A DNA stretch of 64,000 nt from Shewanella litorisediminis (GCF_016834455.1 NZ_CP069213.1:1302501-1366500); one strand, 5' to 3'. Counted from the first letter of the stretch, positions 24,885 to 34,714 are shown. A program made the numbers and translations. The notes: generated from the letters alone by a model not told the origin.

Positions 24885-27800
24885 ATGTTTTTACACACAC
24901 TCTCCTTTGAATGGCGCTACTATTTGCGTCAGCCGTCCTTTTATGTGGTTGGGATGTTGTTGTTTCTGGTGTGCTTTTTTGCCACTGCAACCGATAACGT
25001 CCAAATTGGCAGTGGCGGCGAAGTCTTAAAAAACAGTCCATTCGCCATCGGCCAGACCCTGCTCATCACGGGGGTAATCGCCATGTTTGCTGTGGTGAAC
25101 TTCGTTGGCAGCACGGCGGTACGTAACCAGCAATGCCTGATGGAAGAGCTGCTTTATGTTAAGCCGCTGTCGCCCATTGGCTATCAGCTCGGCCGCTTTG
25201 CCGGCAGCGCGCTGGTGGTGATGACCCTCTTCACCCTGGCGCCCCTTGGGCATCTGCTGGGTTCTCTGATGCCCTGGGTGGATTCCAGTCGCTTTGGGGA
25301 CATCTCCCTCTGGTTTTACCTCAAGCCCATGTTACTGCTGGTGATGCCAAGTCTGCTGTTTTTGTCGGCGCTCTTTTATGCCATGGCGCAGAAGTTCCGC
25401 TCCATGATGGCCCTGTATCTTACAGCGGTGGCGGTGTTTATTCTCTATGGTTTGGCAGGACAGCTGGCAAGCCAGCCACAGTACCGTGAGATTGCGGCCT
25501 TGCTCGACCCTTTCGCGCTTCGTACCTACAGCCAGGTGGCGCGCTACTGGACCATTGCCGAGAAAAACACCATCAGCATGGGGCTTGAGGGCCTGATGCT
25601 GCAAAACCGGATTCTCTGGCTCAGTATTACCGCTTTTATTCTGGCTATCAGTGGCTTGCACCGTCAGCCATCCCTGACCCGTCGCACAGAAGGGAAAAAG
25701 CAGCGTGTCTACAAGGTACCTGTAATGCCACCCTTGGCGGCGCTGGTGCGTAAACCCAATATCAGTGGCAGCGCCCAGTTCTGGACCCGGGTCAGCTTTG
25801 AGGTGAAGCAGGTACTCTTTACTGCACCTTTCTATATTCTTGGTGCCCTGAGTATCTTTAACCTGCTGGGGCCCATGATTGCCGGGGACCTGAACTGGTA
25901 TGGCACCAGCAACTGGCCTCTGACCCAGGACATGGTTGACCTGATTGTGGGTTCCACCGGCCTTCTGATGGTCATCATCCTGGTGTTTTACTGCGGTGAA
26001 ATCGTCTGGCGTGAGCGCAGTACAGGCATGGGCGACATCATCGACAGCCTGCCGGTATCCAATCGGGTGTTCCTGAGCTCCAAGTTCGTGGCGTTGTCGC
26101 TGGTGATGGTAATTTTGTACCTGATTGCCATGCTGACCACCATCTGCTTTCAGCTTATCAAGGGGCAGATGAACCTTGAGCTGTCGCAATACGCCATCCG
26201 CTTGGGCTTTATGATTTTGTTGCCCCTGATGATGTCGGCGGTACTGGCATTTTTCTTCCAGGTGTTGGCACCCAACAAGTATGCCGGTATGGGTCTGTAC
26301 GTGGGCTATTACGTCCTCAGTCTGATCCTGGCGAGCTGGGGGTTTGGCCACAGCCTGAATAACTTTGCCAGCTCACCCACCTTGCCATACTCCGACATGA
26401 ATGGTTACGGCTGGTCGTTGCAAAGCCATGCCCTGTATATGCTGTACTGGGGCGCCTTCTCGGTGCTGCTGTTCCTGCTGGCGTTCGGCTTATATCGTCG
26501 CGGCCCTGAAGTGGGGCTCAAGCATCGTTTTGGGCTTTTGAAATATCAGCTTGGCAGCGGCGGCCGTGTGCTGGCCTTTGCCTCTGTGGCGGTATTTGCG
26601 GGCATGGGCGCTTATCTCTTTTACCAAACCACAGTGGTCAATGAGTATCGTATTCCCGATGAGATGACCGACAGTCAGGCCGATTACGAAAAGCGTTACA
26701 GCCAGTACGCCGATGCGCCCGTGCTGTCGCCTGTGAGCGTGAAAGGTCACTTCGATATTTACCCAGGCGAGCGCCGCCTTAAGGCCCGGGTTGAGATGCG
26801 TTGGCAAAACCGCAGCGGTGAGCCTATCTCCCGCATGCTGGTAAGCCTGCCGGAGCATACCGACAGGGCGTCGCTGAAGTTCGATATTCCCGGTGCCCGT
26901 TTGACCGATGAGGATGACTCCCTGCCGGTGGCCTGGCTGGTGTTTGATACCCCCATTGCCGATGGCGCCGAGGTCGCAGGTGAGATAAGCCTGGTGCGGG
27001 AAAGCAAGGGCATTGCAGAGAACAACTTTGATCTTATGCTGGTAGAGAACGGCACCTTTATCAATAACTTTGAATTGTTGCCTGTGTTTGGCTACCAGAG
27101 CGATGCCGAGCTGCTCGACAGACACGAGCGTGAAAAACGTGGGCTGTCACCCAAGGACAGGGCCAACAAACTCGAAGATGAGCGTTTCCACAAGGTCAAC
27201 TTCTTTGGTCCCCAGGGCAGCTTTATTGACTTTGAAGCCACAGTGTCCACGGCTGGGGATCAAACGGCGCTGGTGCCCGGTTACCTGACCAAGTCCTGGC
27301 AGGAAAATGGCCGCAACTTTTTCCATTACAAAATGGACAGTCCCATGGTGAATTTCTTCTCCATAGTGTCTGGCCGTTACGCGGTGAAAAAGGAAGTGTA
27401 TCAGGGCATTAGTATCGAGGTTTACTATCATCCGGATCACCCCTGGAACGTTGACCGTATGATGGAATCGGTGCGTGACTCCGTCGATTACTTCACTGCG
27501 GCCTTTGGCCCTTATCAGCATCGTCAGCTGCGGATAATGGAGTTTCCGGGTTACCGCTCCTTTGCCCAGAGCTTTGCCAACACTGTGCCTTACTCTGAGC
27601 GCATTGGCTTTATTACCGACCTTAGAGATCCCGACAAGATTGACCCTGTGTACTATGTGACCGCCCACGAGGTGGCCCACCAGTGGTGGGGCCATCAGGT
27701 GGGGGCGGCCGATGTGCAGGGCAGTGCGGTGATTTCCGAGAGCCTGTCGCAGTATGCTGCGCTGATGGTGATGGAGAAGAAATACGGCGGCCATATGCTC

Positions 27801-28445
27801 AGGAAGTTCCTGCGCTACGAGCTTGACCGTTACCTGCGCGGCCGTGGTGGTGAGCGTATTGGCGAGATGCCGCTGCTTCGCAGCGAAAATCAGCAGTACA
27901 TCCATTACCAGAAAGGGTCTGTGGTGATGATGGCCATCAAGGACATGGTGGGTGAAGAGAAGCTCAACGCCAATCTCGCCGCCTTCCTCGAGCGTTATCG
28001 TTATCGCACTGACCCCTTCCCAACCACCCTGGATTTGCTTTCGTACCTGAAGCAAGGCCTCGATGACGAAGAGCTGGCCTTTGTGGACAGTGCCTTCAGA
28101 GACATCAAGCTCTACGACCTGCGCCTGACCAATGCCAAGGTTACCGAGCTTGATAACGGCAAGGTGCGGGTGGATTTGGATATCCATGCCGGGCTGCTCA
28201 AGGCCGATAATGAAGGCAAGGAGCAGGAAGAGGCCTTCAACGAGCGGGTGGATATTGGGCTCTTTGCTGCCGATCCTGACAGCATTGACTCTGAAGAGCA
28301 GGTGCTTTTGCTGGAAAAACACCCACTCAAATCCGGTGACAATCAGTTGTCCTTTGAGCTGGATAAAGCCCCAAGCTACGTGGGTGTTGACCCCTTCGTG
28401 AAACTGGTGGACAGAGACAGTAAAGACAACATCTTCAAGCTGTAA
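24885..28445 (+). CDS. ABC-2 permease fused to M1-family aminopeptidase
   Basis: The 1186-residue protein has two parts. Residues 1-590 hold two six-helix ABC-2-type permease halves (membrane segments from about 20-45 and again from about 300 to 530, then one near 565). Residues 600-1186 form an extracytoplasmic M1 metallopeptidase: HEVAHQWWGH at 928-937, a downstream Glu in VISESLSQYAALM (952), and the Tyr-containing QYIHYQKGSVVM. The Glu is 19 residues after the second His instead of the classic 18, and the usual exopeptidase GAMEN motif is not evident. Such fusions are annotated in Shewanella, Xanthomonas and Bacteroidetes without known function. The ribosome site AGGAGAGGG is clear. Coupled to the ATPase 11 bases upstream. 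Confidence 0.9.
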   Translation: MFLHTLSFEWRYYLRQPSFYVVGMLLFLVCFFATATDNVQIGSGGEVLKNSPFAIGQTLLITGVIAMFAVVNFVGSTAVRNQQCLMEELLYVKPLSPIGYQLGRFAGSALVVMTLFTLAPLGHLLGSLMPWVDSSRFGDISLWFYLKPMLLLVMPSLLFLSALFYAMAQKFRSMMALYLTAVAVFILYGLAGQLASQPQYREIAALLDPFALRTYSQVARYWTIAEKNTISMGLEGLMLQNRILWLSITAFILAISGLHRQPSLTRRTEGKKQRVYKVPVMPPLAALVRKPNISGSAQFWTRVSFEVKQVLFTAPFYILGALSIFNLLGPMIAGDLNWYGTSNWPLTQDMVDLIVGSTGLLMVIILVFYCGEIVWRERSTGMGDIIDSLPVSNRVFLSSKFVALSLVMVILYLIAMLTTICFQLIKGQMNLELSQYAIRLGFMILLPLMMSAVLAFFFQVLAPNKYAGMGLYVGYYVLSLILASWGFGHSLNNFASSPTLPYSDMNGYGWSLQSHALYMLYWGAFSVLLFLLAFGLYRRGPEVGLKHRFGLLKYQLGSGGRVLAFASVAVFAGMGAYLFYQTTVVNEYRIPDEMTDSQADYEKRYSQYADAPVLSPVSVKGHFDIYPGERRLKARVEMRWQNRSGEPISRMLVSLPEHTDRASLKFDIPGARLTDEDDSLPVAWLVFDTPIADGAEVAGEISLVRESKGIAENNFDLMLVENGTFINNFELLPVFGYQSDAELLDRHEREKRGLSPKDRANKLEDERFHKVNFFGPQGSFIDFEATVSTAGDQTALVPGYLTKSWQENGRNFFHYKMDSPMVNFFSIVSGRYAVKKEVYQGISIEVYYHPDHPWNVDRMMESVRDSVDYFTAAFGPYQHRQLRIMEFPGYRSFAQSFANTVPYSERIGFITDLRDPDKIDPVYYVTAHEVAHQWWGHQVGAADVQGSAVISESLSQYAALMVMEKKYGGHMLRKFLRYELDRYLRGRGGERIGEMPLLRSENQQYIHYQKGSVVMMAIKDMVGEEKLNANLAAFLERYRYRTDPFPTTLDLLSYLKQGLDDEELAFVDSAFRDIKLYDLRLTNAKVTELDNGKVRVDLDIHAGLLKADNEGKEQEEAFNERVDIGLFAADPDSIDSEEQVLLLEKHPLKSGDNQLSFELDKAPSYVGVDPFVKLVDRDSKDNIFKL

Positions 28446-28457
28446 CTGTTTGATATT

Positions 28458-28492
28458 AAAAACGCGGACTCTCAATGAGGCCGCGTTTTTTT
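28458..28492 (+). terminator. Terminator of the ABC/M1 operon
   Basis: AAAAACGCGG...CCGCGTTTTTTT with an inner CTC/GAG pairing, 12 bases after the stop. Confidence 0.85.
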
Positions 28493-28570
28493 ATGCCTGA
28501 TGCAGTACAGATAAATGCAAATTTGCTTGAGTGCTCAAGGCCGAGTGCCTATTGTGGTTTGAGGTAACCT

Positions 28571-28663
28571 GCGCTCCCGTGAGCATGGGCGCTTCTGTCC
28601 CCCGGCTGGGGCAGGACGCTTTACGCATCCAGCCGGATTGCGGTTTTTCGCCGTTTATGCGGC
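28571..28663 (+). promoter_or_regulatory. Structured leader with competing hairpins before a phosphohexomutase gene
   Basis: Four stems are visible: GCGCtCCC/GGGcGC (28571-28592); CTGtCCCC/GGGGCAG (28595-28614); CCGGCTGG/CCAGCCGG (28602-28609 with 28629-28636, perfect); GCCG/CGGC (28650-28663). The second and third use the same bases and exclude each other. I recognise no known riboswitch class. Confidence 0.4.
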
Positions 28664-28721
28664 TGTTCCCTGGCACAGGTTAAGGTGACGGCAAGGTCAC
28701 AAAGTCGCACAAGGAGAGGTT

Positions 28722-30479
28722 ATGGATACCTATCTCGCATTCAAGGTAAAACACTGGTTGGCACGGGATCCCGACGCCAAAAGCCGCGCCGCACTGGACG
28801 CTTTGGTGGCGGCAGGGGATGACAGGGCACTCGAAGCCGCCTTCGATGGCAGACTGGCCTTTGGTACCGCCGGTATTCGCGGCATTGTCGGCCCGGGCCC
28901 CATGGGCATGAATCGCCTGCTGGTGCGCGAAACCAGTGCCGGTCTTGGCGCTTATCTCGAGGCACAAATCAAGGATGCCAAGCGTCGGGGGCTGGTAATT
29001 GGTTTTGATGGCCGCCATGACTCACGGGTATTTGCCCACGATGCGGCCTGCGTGCTCAGCGCCATGGGCTTTAAAGTCCGGCTGACCAGCCATGTTGCCC
29101 CCACACCGCTGGTGGCCTTTGGGGTAAAACATTTTGAGGCCGCCGCCGGTATTGTGGTTACCGCCAGCCATAATCCGCCCAAATACAATGGCTATAAGGT
29201 GTATTGGGAAAACGGCGCGCAGATTATCCCGCCCCACGACGCCGGCATCGCCGCCTGCATCGACCGGGCAGCCAATCTTGAACTGCCCTGGATGCCGGAG
29301 CCCGAAGCGGTTAAACAGGGGCGGCTTTCCTTTTTGCAGGATGATTTTTTCGAGCGCTATCGCCGCGCCATTTTACATTCGCCACTGCTGCACCCGGCCG
29401 GTGAAAGTCAGGCGGGGCGCGCCAGTCTGGGGATTGCCTATACCGCGATGCACGGGGTGGGTGCCCCCATGGCCGAGCGGGTGCTCAGGGATGCGGGTTT
29501 CAGCCAGGTATACAGCGTGGCGGCCCAGCGTGAGCCCGATGGCAATTTCCCCACGGTGAACTTTCCCAATCCCGAGGAGCCCGGTGCCATGGATATGGTT
29601 ATCAATGAGGCCAGTGACAAGGGCGCCATGCTGGCCTGTGCCAACGATCCGGACGCCGACCGCTTTGCGCTGGCGGCCCGCCAGCGCAATGGCGGGTATC
29701 GGATGCTGTCAGGGGATCAGACCGGCGCCTTATTGTGTGATTATCTGCTGTCCCATTGGCAAGGTGCAGGCGTGCCCTTGGTGGGCAACACCATAGTCTC
29801 GTCGGCGCTCCTGCACGCCATTGCCGCCCATTATGGTGCCCGCAGCTACACCACGCTCACCGGCTTTAAGTGGCTGATGAACACCGCGCAGCAGTTGGAA
29901 ACCCCGCAGCAGCCGTTTCTCTTTGCCTACGAAGAGGCCCTGGGGTACACGGTGGGCAATCTGGTGTGGGATAAAGACGGCATCAGCGCCCAGCTGTGTT
30001 TTGCCAATCTGGCGGCCGAGCTTCTGGCCGAAGGCAAGGATGTGTGGGCGGCGCTGGAGCGGCTCTATCGCCGCCATGGGCTCTATGTGAACCGGCAGGT
30101 GAGCATTGCCCTCGGGGAAGGGACGCCGGATATAGGTGCCTGGCTCAGGGATAATCCGCCAACCGAGATAGACAAGCGGCCTGTGACCGCCCTCGAAGAC
30201 TTAAAGCACCTGCGTAAAGTGTACGCCGATGGCCGGGAAGAGGTGATTGCTCTGCCTGCCAGCGATGTACTCATTTACCATTTGGGCGCCTCGGCCGCCA
30301 CGCCGGGCTCCACCGCCCGGGTGATAGTCAGGCCATCGGGCACTGAACCCAAGATAAAATGCTACTACGAGCTGGTATTGCCCATGGCAGACGGGATTGC
30401 CATGGCCGATGCCCAGCGCGAAGGGGATGCCCTCATGGCCGCGCTGGTGGATGGTCATCAGGCGAGTCTGCCCCGCTGA
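28722..30479 (+). CDS. Alpha-D-phosphohexomutase (phosphoglucomutase/phosphomannomutase family)
   Basis: The 585-residue enzyme has the phosphohexomutase domain order: FGTAGIRGIVGPGPMGMN near 48-65, the phosphoserine loop TASHNPPKYNGYKVYW with Ser149, the Mg site NDPDADRFAL, a sugar-binding loop AYEEALGYTVG and the C-terminal phosphate loop RPSGTEPKIKCYYE. It exchanges phosphate between C1 and C6 of hexoses or pentoses. Its length (about 580) fits the PGM2-like/PgcA group rather than the 460-residue AlgC type. AAGGAGAGG precedes the ATG. Preceded by a potentially regulatory leader. Confidence 0.93.
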   Translation: MDTYLAFKVKHWLARDPDAKSRAALDALVAAGDDRALEAAFDGRLAFGTAGIRGIVGPGPMGMNRLLVRETSAGLGAYLEAQIKDAKRRGLVIGFDGRHDSRVFAHDAACVLSAMGFKVRLTSHVAPTPLVAFGVKHFEAAAGIVVTASHNPPKYNGYKVYWENGAQIIPPHDAGIAACIDRAANLELPWMPEPEAVKQGRLSFLQDDFFERYRRAILHSPLLHPAGESQAGRASLGIAYTAMHGVGAPMAERVLRDAGFSQVYSVAAQREPDGNFPTVNFPNPEEPGAMDMVINEASDKGAMLACANDPDADRFALAARQRNGGYRMLSGDQTGALLCDYLLSHWQGAGVPLVGNTIVSSALLHAIAAHYGARSYTTLTGFKWLMNTAQQLETPQQPFLFAYEEALGYTVGNLVWDKDGISAQLCFANLAAELLAEGKDVWAALERLYRRHGLYVNRQVSIALGEGTPDIGAWLRDNPPTEIDKRPVTALEDLKHLRKVYADGREEVIALPASDVLIYHLGASAATPGSTARVIVRPSGTEPKIKCYYELVLPMADGIAMADAQREGDALMAALVDGHQASLPR

Positions 30480-30506
30480 AACCGAAAAAATCCGACTCCT
30501 GACAAA

Positions 30507-30534
30507 CCCTGCTGACACCATGTTGTCAGCAGGG
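30507..30534 (+). terminator. Hairpin after the phosphohexomutase gene
   Basis: CCCTGCTGACA-ccatgt-TGTCAGCAGGG is a perfect 11-pair stem 27 bases after the stop. It is followed by G's rather than T's, so it may be a 3' end or processing element. Confidence 0.5.
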
Positions 30535-30625
30535 GGGGATTAAGCTGACTCTATCGATGAGACGCGAAGTAATATCTACTTCAACGCATTGATATATATA
30601 GTTTACTCAACAAGGAGATATGGAT

Positions 30626-31009
30626 ATGCAAGCAACTCAACCTCTGGTGTGGGGCGAAATCGCGGTCGGTGACATGGCAAGAGCCATCGCCTTCTACCAA
30701 ACCCAGTTTGGCGTGAGTTTTCGCCGGGAAGACATGGATGAAGTGGAATACGCCATCCTCGAATGCAGCGACGAGAAAGCGGCCACCATCGGCCTGATGA
30801 AACACCCCGAGTTCAAGCCTGGTCAGGGGGGCGCCTGTCTGTACCTGCATCTGGCAGATAACCTTGGCCCGCTGGTGGGCAAACTGGAGCAGAACCAGGT
30901 ACAAATCGTCATGCCCCCCATGGGCATCAAGGGCGGCGAGTGTGGCTACATAGCCCTGTTTGTGGACAGTGAAGGCAACACAGTCGGCCTGTGGAGCCCC
31001 ACGCTCTGA
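30626..31009 (+). CDS. VOC (glyoxalase/bleomycin resistance) superfamily protein
   Basis: The 127-residue protein has the paired beta-alpha-beta-beta-beta pattern of VOC proteins: VWGEIAVGDMARAIAFYQTQFGVSF at the start and GGECGYIALFVDSEGNTVGLWSP at the end, with a metal-type Glu in each half. The substrate is unknown. Two ATGs compete: 30620 is only two bases from AAGGAG (30612-30617), while 30626 is eight bases from it, so 30626 is preferred. A WYL-type regulator follows 102 bases downstream on the same strand and may control it. Confidence 0.85.
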   Translation: MQATQPLVWGEIAVGDMARAIAFYQTQFGVSFRREDMDEVEYAILECSDEKAATIGLMKHPEFKPGQGGACLYLHLADNLGPLVGKLEQNQVQIVMPPMGIKGGECGYIALFVDSEGNTVGLWSPTL

Positions 31010-31111
31010 AGATGTTGGGCATAAAGACATGGGTATTTTGGTACTGAGCCAGCAATAACAGAAGACCTTGGGCCGGGCGCATTGGCGTTCCGGCCCTTGC
31101 ATGGATAGGGT

Positions 31112-31828
31112 ATGCGCCGCGCAGACAGACTGTTTCAAATTGTGCAAATCTTAAGGCACAGACGCCTGACCACGGCGGCGCAGCTCGCCGAGCGCCTGGC
31201 GGTGTCGCCAAGAACCATCTACCGGGATATTCAGGACCTGTGTCTCTCGGGTATTCCCATCGAAGGGGAGGCCGGTGTTGGCTACCTGCTGCGCCAGGAA
31301 GTGAATGTGCCGCCGCTGATGTTCAACGAGGTGGAGCTGGAGGCGATTCAGGTGGGTATTCGCATGGTGCAAACCTGGGGTGGCAAGGCCCTTGGGCAAG
31401 CCGCGGCTCAGGCGCTGATTAAGGTTGAAGCCGTGCTGCCAAACCGCCTCAAAGACATGCAGTCACTCATGTTTTCACCGGACTTTTATCTCGATGACGC
31501 CGAGTTTCAATTTCTGGATCCGCTCAGGATTGCCGCCAAAGAACGCCGGTATTGCCAGATTTGCTATCGGGATGCCAAGGATGACGTGACAGAGCGGCGC
31601 CTCAGGCCGTTGGCGATTTATTTCTGGCGTGGCACCTGGACTCTGCTGGGCTGGTGCGAGCTTCGGGGGGATTTTCGAAGCTTTCGTGCCGACCGTATTG
31701 TGAGCCTCGAGTGTGAAACCGCGCAGTTTGCCCATACACCGGGGCAAGAGCTGGCGGATTTTGTGGCGCGGATGGATGAGGCGAGCCGCGAGTACGAAAA
31801 GGCACAGACGACCGATTGCAGCGCATAA
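31112..31828 (+). CDS. HTH/WYL-domain transcriptional regulator (YafY-like)
   Basis: The 238-residue protein has an N-terminal HTH_11 DNA-binding domain (RLFQIVQILRHRRLTTAAQLAERLAVSPRTIYRDIQDL, split here as residues 5-42) and a C-terminal WYL-type effector domain (RRLRPLAIYFWRGTWTLLGWCELRGDFRSFRADRI, about 152-190). Members are usually ligand-responsive regulators of nearby genes. Its neighbour is the VOC protein gene. A bidirectional terminator follows. Confidence 0.9.
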   Translation: MRRADRLFQIVQILRHRRLTTAAQLAERLAVSPRTIYRDIQDLCLSGIPIEGEAGVGYLLRQEVNVPPLMFNEVELEAIQVGIRMVQTWGGKALGQAAAQALIKVEAVLPNRLKDMQSLMFSPDFYLDDAEFQFLDPLRIAAKERRYCQICYRDAKDDVTERRLRPLAIYFWRGTWTLLGWCELRGDFRSFRADRIVSLECETAQFAHTPGQELADFVARMDEASREYEKAQTTDCSA

Positions 31829-31855
31829 AAAATGGCGGCCGGGGCCGCCATTTTT
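31827..31855. terminator. Bidirectional terminator between regulator and TonB receptor genes
   Basis: AAAAAATGGCGGCC-gg-GGCCGCCATTTTT lies between convergent stops and serves both strands. Confidence 0.9.
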
Positions 31856-31867
31856 ACGCTGTGTGGA

Positions 31868-34714
31868 TTAGAAGCTGCCCCTGACACCGAAAGCAATCTG
31901 GGTGCCGAAGCGCTCCAGGTAGTTCACCTGATCCGGGCGCTTGATGTAGCCAGAGTAACGGTCGTTGCCGAGGTTGGAGGCTTCAGCAAACACGGTCAGG
32001 TTTTCCAGCAGCGCGTAGCTTAAGCTGGCATCCAGCTGGCCGTAGGCGTTTATCCAGGCAGGACCGCCCCAGGCATCAGGATCCACCAGGAACTTGCTGC
32101 GCCAGTTGTAGGCAACACGACCCTGCAAACCGTATTTCTCGTAGTAGAGCACCGCGTTATAGGAGTTTTCAGACATACCGGCGAAGGGCAGGTTCTGCTC
32201 TTTGCGTGCCGGGTCGTCATATTCGCTGTCCACATAGGTGTAGTTCAGCTGCACGCCAAAACCATCCAGGGGTGAAGGCAGCCATTGTTCCAGCGACTGC
32301 TGCCAGGCCACTTCGTAACCTGTGATCAGGGCACCATACTCGCCTGACTCAGGCTGGTTGACCATATAGCGGTTGCCTTCCACGTCCATGGCGTTTTCAT
32401 CGTTTTCGATAAAGGATTGAATATCCTTCACAAACAAACCGGCCGCCAGTGAGCTGCTGTCACCGTAGTACCACTCCAGCGTCACATCGCCCTGATAGGC
32501 CTCTTCTGCACTCACGCCGGGATTACCACGGCTCAGGGTCGGCAATCCTTCCTTGCGATTGACGAAGTCGGGGTTGGCCCAGGTACGCAGGGCATACAGG
32601 GATGGGCGGCTCAGGGTTTGGGCGGCAGAGACGCGCAGCAGCAAATCGTCCTGCAGGTTCAGGCGGAAGTTCAGGCTCGGCAGCACGTTGTTGTAACTGC
32701 CTTCATGTTCCACCGGCAACACTGCGCGCCAGTCGTTATTGCTGGGGTTGCCGGCGCCGTCGAGTACCACTTTGGACAGGTCGTAACCAAAGCCACTGGA
32801 GTCCACCTGGGTGTGGCTGGCACGCAGGCCGAGGTTCAGCATGTAAGGCAGTTCCCACAGCTCATCTTCCAGGGTGACCTGCACGAAGGCAGAGGTCACG
32901 GCTTCAGACACCTCGTAGCTGCCGGACTTGCTCTGGGTCGCGACTATGCTTGCATCGGCGGCATCGGCGTTGATGGAGCGGTAGAAGGCCAGCAGGGCAT
33001 CATAGTCAAAGCTTGGCCAGGGCTCCGGAGATACGCTGTTTTCCCCGTCGAGGAAGTTATCGAAGTTGGCGGGCACAAATACGTTTTCCGGAATGCGGAA
33101 CAGCTCAAATTCGCCCTGGGTAAATACCTGACCCGGGGCAAAGTCGTATCCGTCGCGGGCCAGGTAAAAACCGCCACGGCTGAACTGGCTGGGGTTACGT
33201 GAGCCAAAGGCGTTCTGGCTCTTGGACTGTTTGACATAGTTCACACCAAAGTGGACCTTACTCACCAGGCTGTCTTCGGGTTCATAGATGGCTTCGAGTT
33301 TGAGGTCATTAACCTTGTCTTTTACCCCGGTACCGCTGTTGTAGCTGTAGTGAGCACCGTAGGTTTGGTCAGAGGTGAGTGCCGGGCTTATCACCACATC
33401 CGGCAGGGTATTGCCGGTGCTGTAGTCGATGCCGATGCTGTCCACAAAGCCCCGTGCCACGATGAAGCGGTTGTCACCCTTGTTTTTGTTTTCGGCCTGG
33501 GAATAGGCCGCGTCTGCGTATACAGACCATTGGTCAGTGGGGTGCCACTGGGCGTTCAGGCCCACCTGCCAGGTATCGGTCTGGCGCGGGGTTGAAATGT
33601 TCAGCAGCTCCACCATGGTGTTATCACCGGTCTGCTTCATTTTGACCACCCGGCCCAAATCGTCGAACTCGGCATCGGTAAACAGCGGGGTGCCCGGTGT
33701 CCAGGATTCGTCATAGTTCACAAAACCAATCTGATAGCGGTTACCGTCGGTGTTGTAGCGGGAAAAGAGGCCATCGAGGCTCAGGGTTAAATCATCCGTT
33801 GGGCGCCACTGCAGGGCGAGGGTAGAGCCGACGCGCTCACGGACGTCCTGGGCGTTGGCAAAGTACATGTAGCTGGGGATCTTGGAGGCGAAAATTTCCC
33901 CTTCATCAATGGCGCCATTGTTGTTGGCATCCACGGGCACCCCGGCACTGTCCACACCCCAACCTTCGTCTTCATCGAAGAAACCGTCGGCGGAATAGGT
34001 ATCTGCCCTCAGGGTCTTTTTCGAATACACGGCGGAGAAGAGTGCGCCCAGGCTGCCGTCATCATTCTGATCGCCAATGATGAAAGAGGCATGGGGATGG
34101 ATATCGCCGGTGCGAGACTCGTGAATGCCCTTGGCCGACGCCTGCAGGGTAAAGCCATCCAAATCCAGCGGTTTGCGGGTTTGAATGTCTACGATTGCCC
34201 CTATGCCACCTTCGGTGAGACGGGCTTCGGGTGACTTGTACACCGCCAGCACATTCACCAGCTCAGAGGCGATGGTATCAAAGTTGAAGTCACGGCCAGC
34301 ATATTCTGACGCCAGTTTACGGCCGTTAAGGGTGGTGACGTTATAACCGGCGCCCAGACCGCGCACCAGAATGTTTTGTCCTTCACCGCCGTTACGGGTG
34401 ATGGTGATCCCGGGAATACGCTGCAGCGCTTCGGCCAGGTTTTCATCGGGAAACTTGCCAATGTCATCGGCCACCACCAAATCCACCACGCTGGTGGCGT
34501 TTTGCTTGAGGTACATCGACTCCTTGATACTGGAGCGGATACCGTAAACCGCAATACGCTCAACATCCTCTTCCTTGGCTTCTTCGGCTTGCTTGGCTTT
34601 TTCCTCGGTACTTTTGCTTGTTTGTTCGGCTTCGGCCGCGCACACAGGTGTTATCCAGAGTGCGGTGCTGACCGCCAGCGCCAGAGTGGCGACTTGGGTA
34701 CGTAAAGAAGACAT
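31868..34714 (-). CDS. TonB-dependent receptor of the GalNAc locus
   Basis: The 948-residue outer-membrane receptor has a signal peptide (cleavage near CAA, 27), a Lys/Glu-rich spacer, a TonB-box-like ERIAVYGIR and a plug domain with VADDIGKFPDENLAEALQRIPGI and NILVRGLGAGYNVTTLNG. A 22-strand-type barrel follows, ending with a C-terminal Phe (GVRGSF). The plug style matches sugar-type receptors of Shewanella and Alteromonadales. It is divergent from agaR across a region with multiple AgaR-type motifs, so it is predicted to import GalNAc-containing oligosaccharides. Substrate by context. Confidence 0.9.
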   Translation of the reverse strand: MSSLRTQVATLALAVSTALWITPVCAAEAEQTSKSTEEKAKQAEEAKEEDVERIAVYGIRSSIKESMYLKQNATSVVDLVVADDIGKFPDENLAEALQRIPGITITRNGGEGQNILVRGLGAGYNVTTLNGRKLASEYAGRDFNFDTIASELVNVLAVYKSPEARLTEGGIGAIVDIQTRKPLDLDGFTLQASAKGIHESRTGDIHPHASFIIGDQNDDGSLGALFSAVYSKKTLRADTYSADGFFDEDEGWGVDSAGVPVDANNNGAIDEGEIFASKIPSYMYFANAQDVRERVGSTLALQWRPTDDLTLSLDGLFSRYNTDGNRYQIGFVNYDESWTPGTPLFTDAEFDDLGRVVKMKQTGDNTMVELLNISTPRQTDTWQVGLNAQWHPTDQWSVYADAAYSQAENKNKGDNRFIVARGFVDSIGIDYSTGNTLPDVVISPALTSDQTYGAHYSYNSGTGVKDKVNDLKLEAIYEPEDSLVSKVHFGVNYVKQSKSQNAFGSRNPSQFSRGGFYLARDGYDFAPGQVFTQGEFELFRIPENVFVPANFDNFLDGENSVSPEPWPSFDYDALLAFYRSINADAADASIVATQSKSGSYEVSEAVTSAFVQVTLEDELWELPYMLNLGLRASHTQVDSSGFGYDLSKVVLDGAGNPSNNDWRAVLPVEHEGSYNNVLPSLNFRLNLQDDLLLRVSAAQTLSRPSLYALRTWANPDFVNRKEGLPTLSRGNPGVSAEEAYQGDVTLEWYYGDSSSLAAGLFVKDIQSFIENDENAMDVEGNRYMVNQPESGEYGALITGYEVAWQQSLEQWLPSPLDGFGVQLNYTYVDSEYDDPARKEQNLPFAGMSENSYNAVLYYEKYGLQGRVAYNWRSKFLVDPDAWGGPAWINAYGQLDASLSYALLENLTVFAEASNLGNDRYSGYIKRPDQVNYLERFGTQIAFGVRGSF

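Noticed and set aside
27147..28475. 442-codon minus-strand open frame
   Set aside because: Antisense to the M1 peptidase domain, including its zinc motif; shadow frame.
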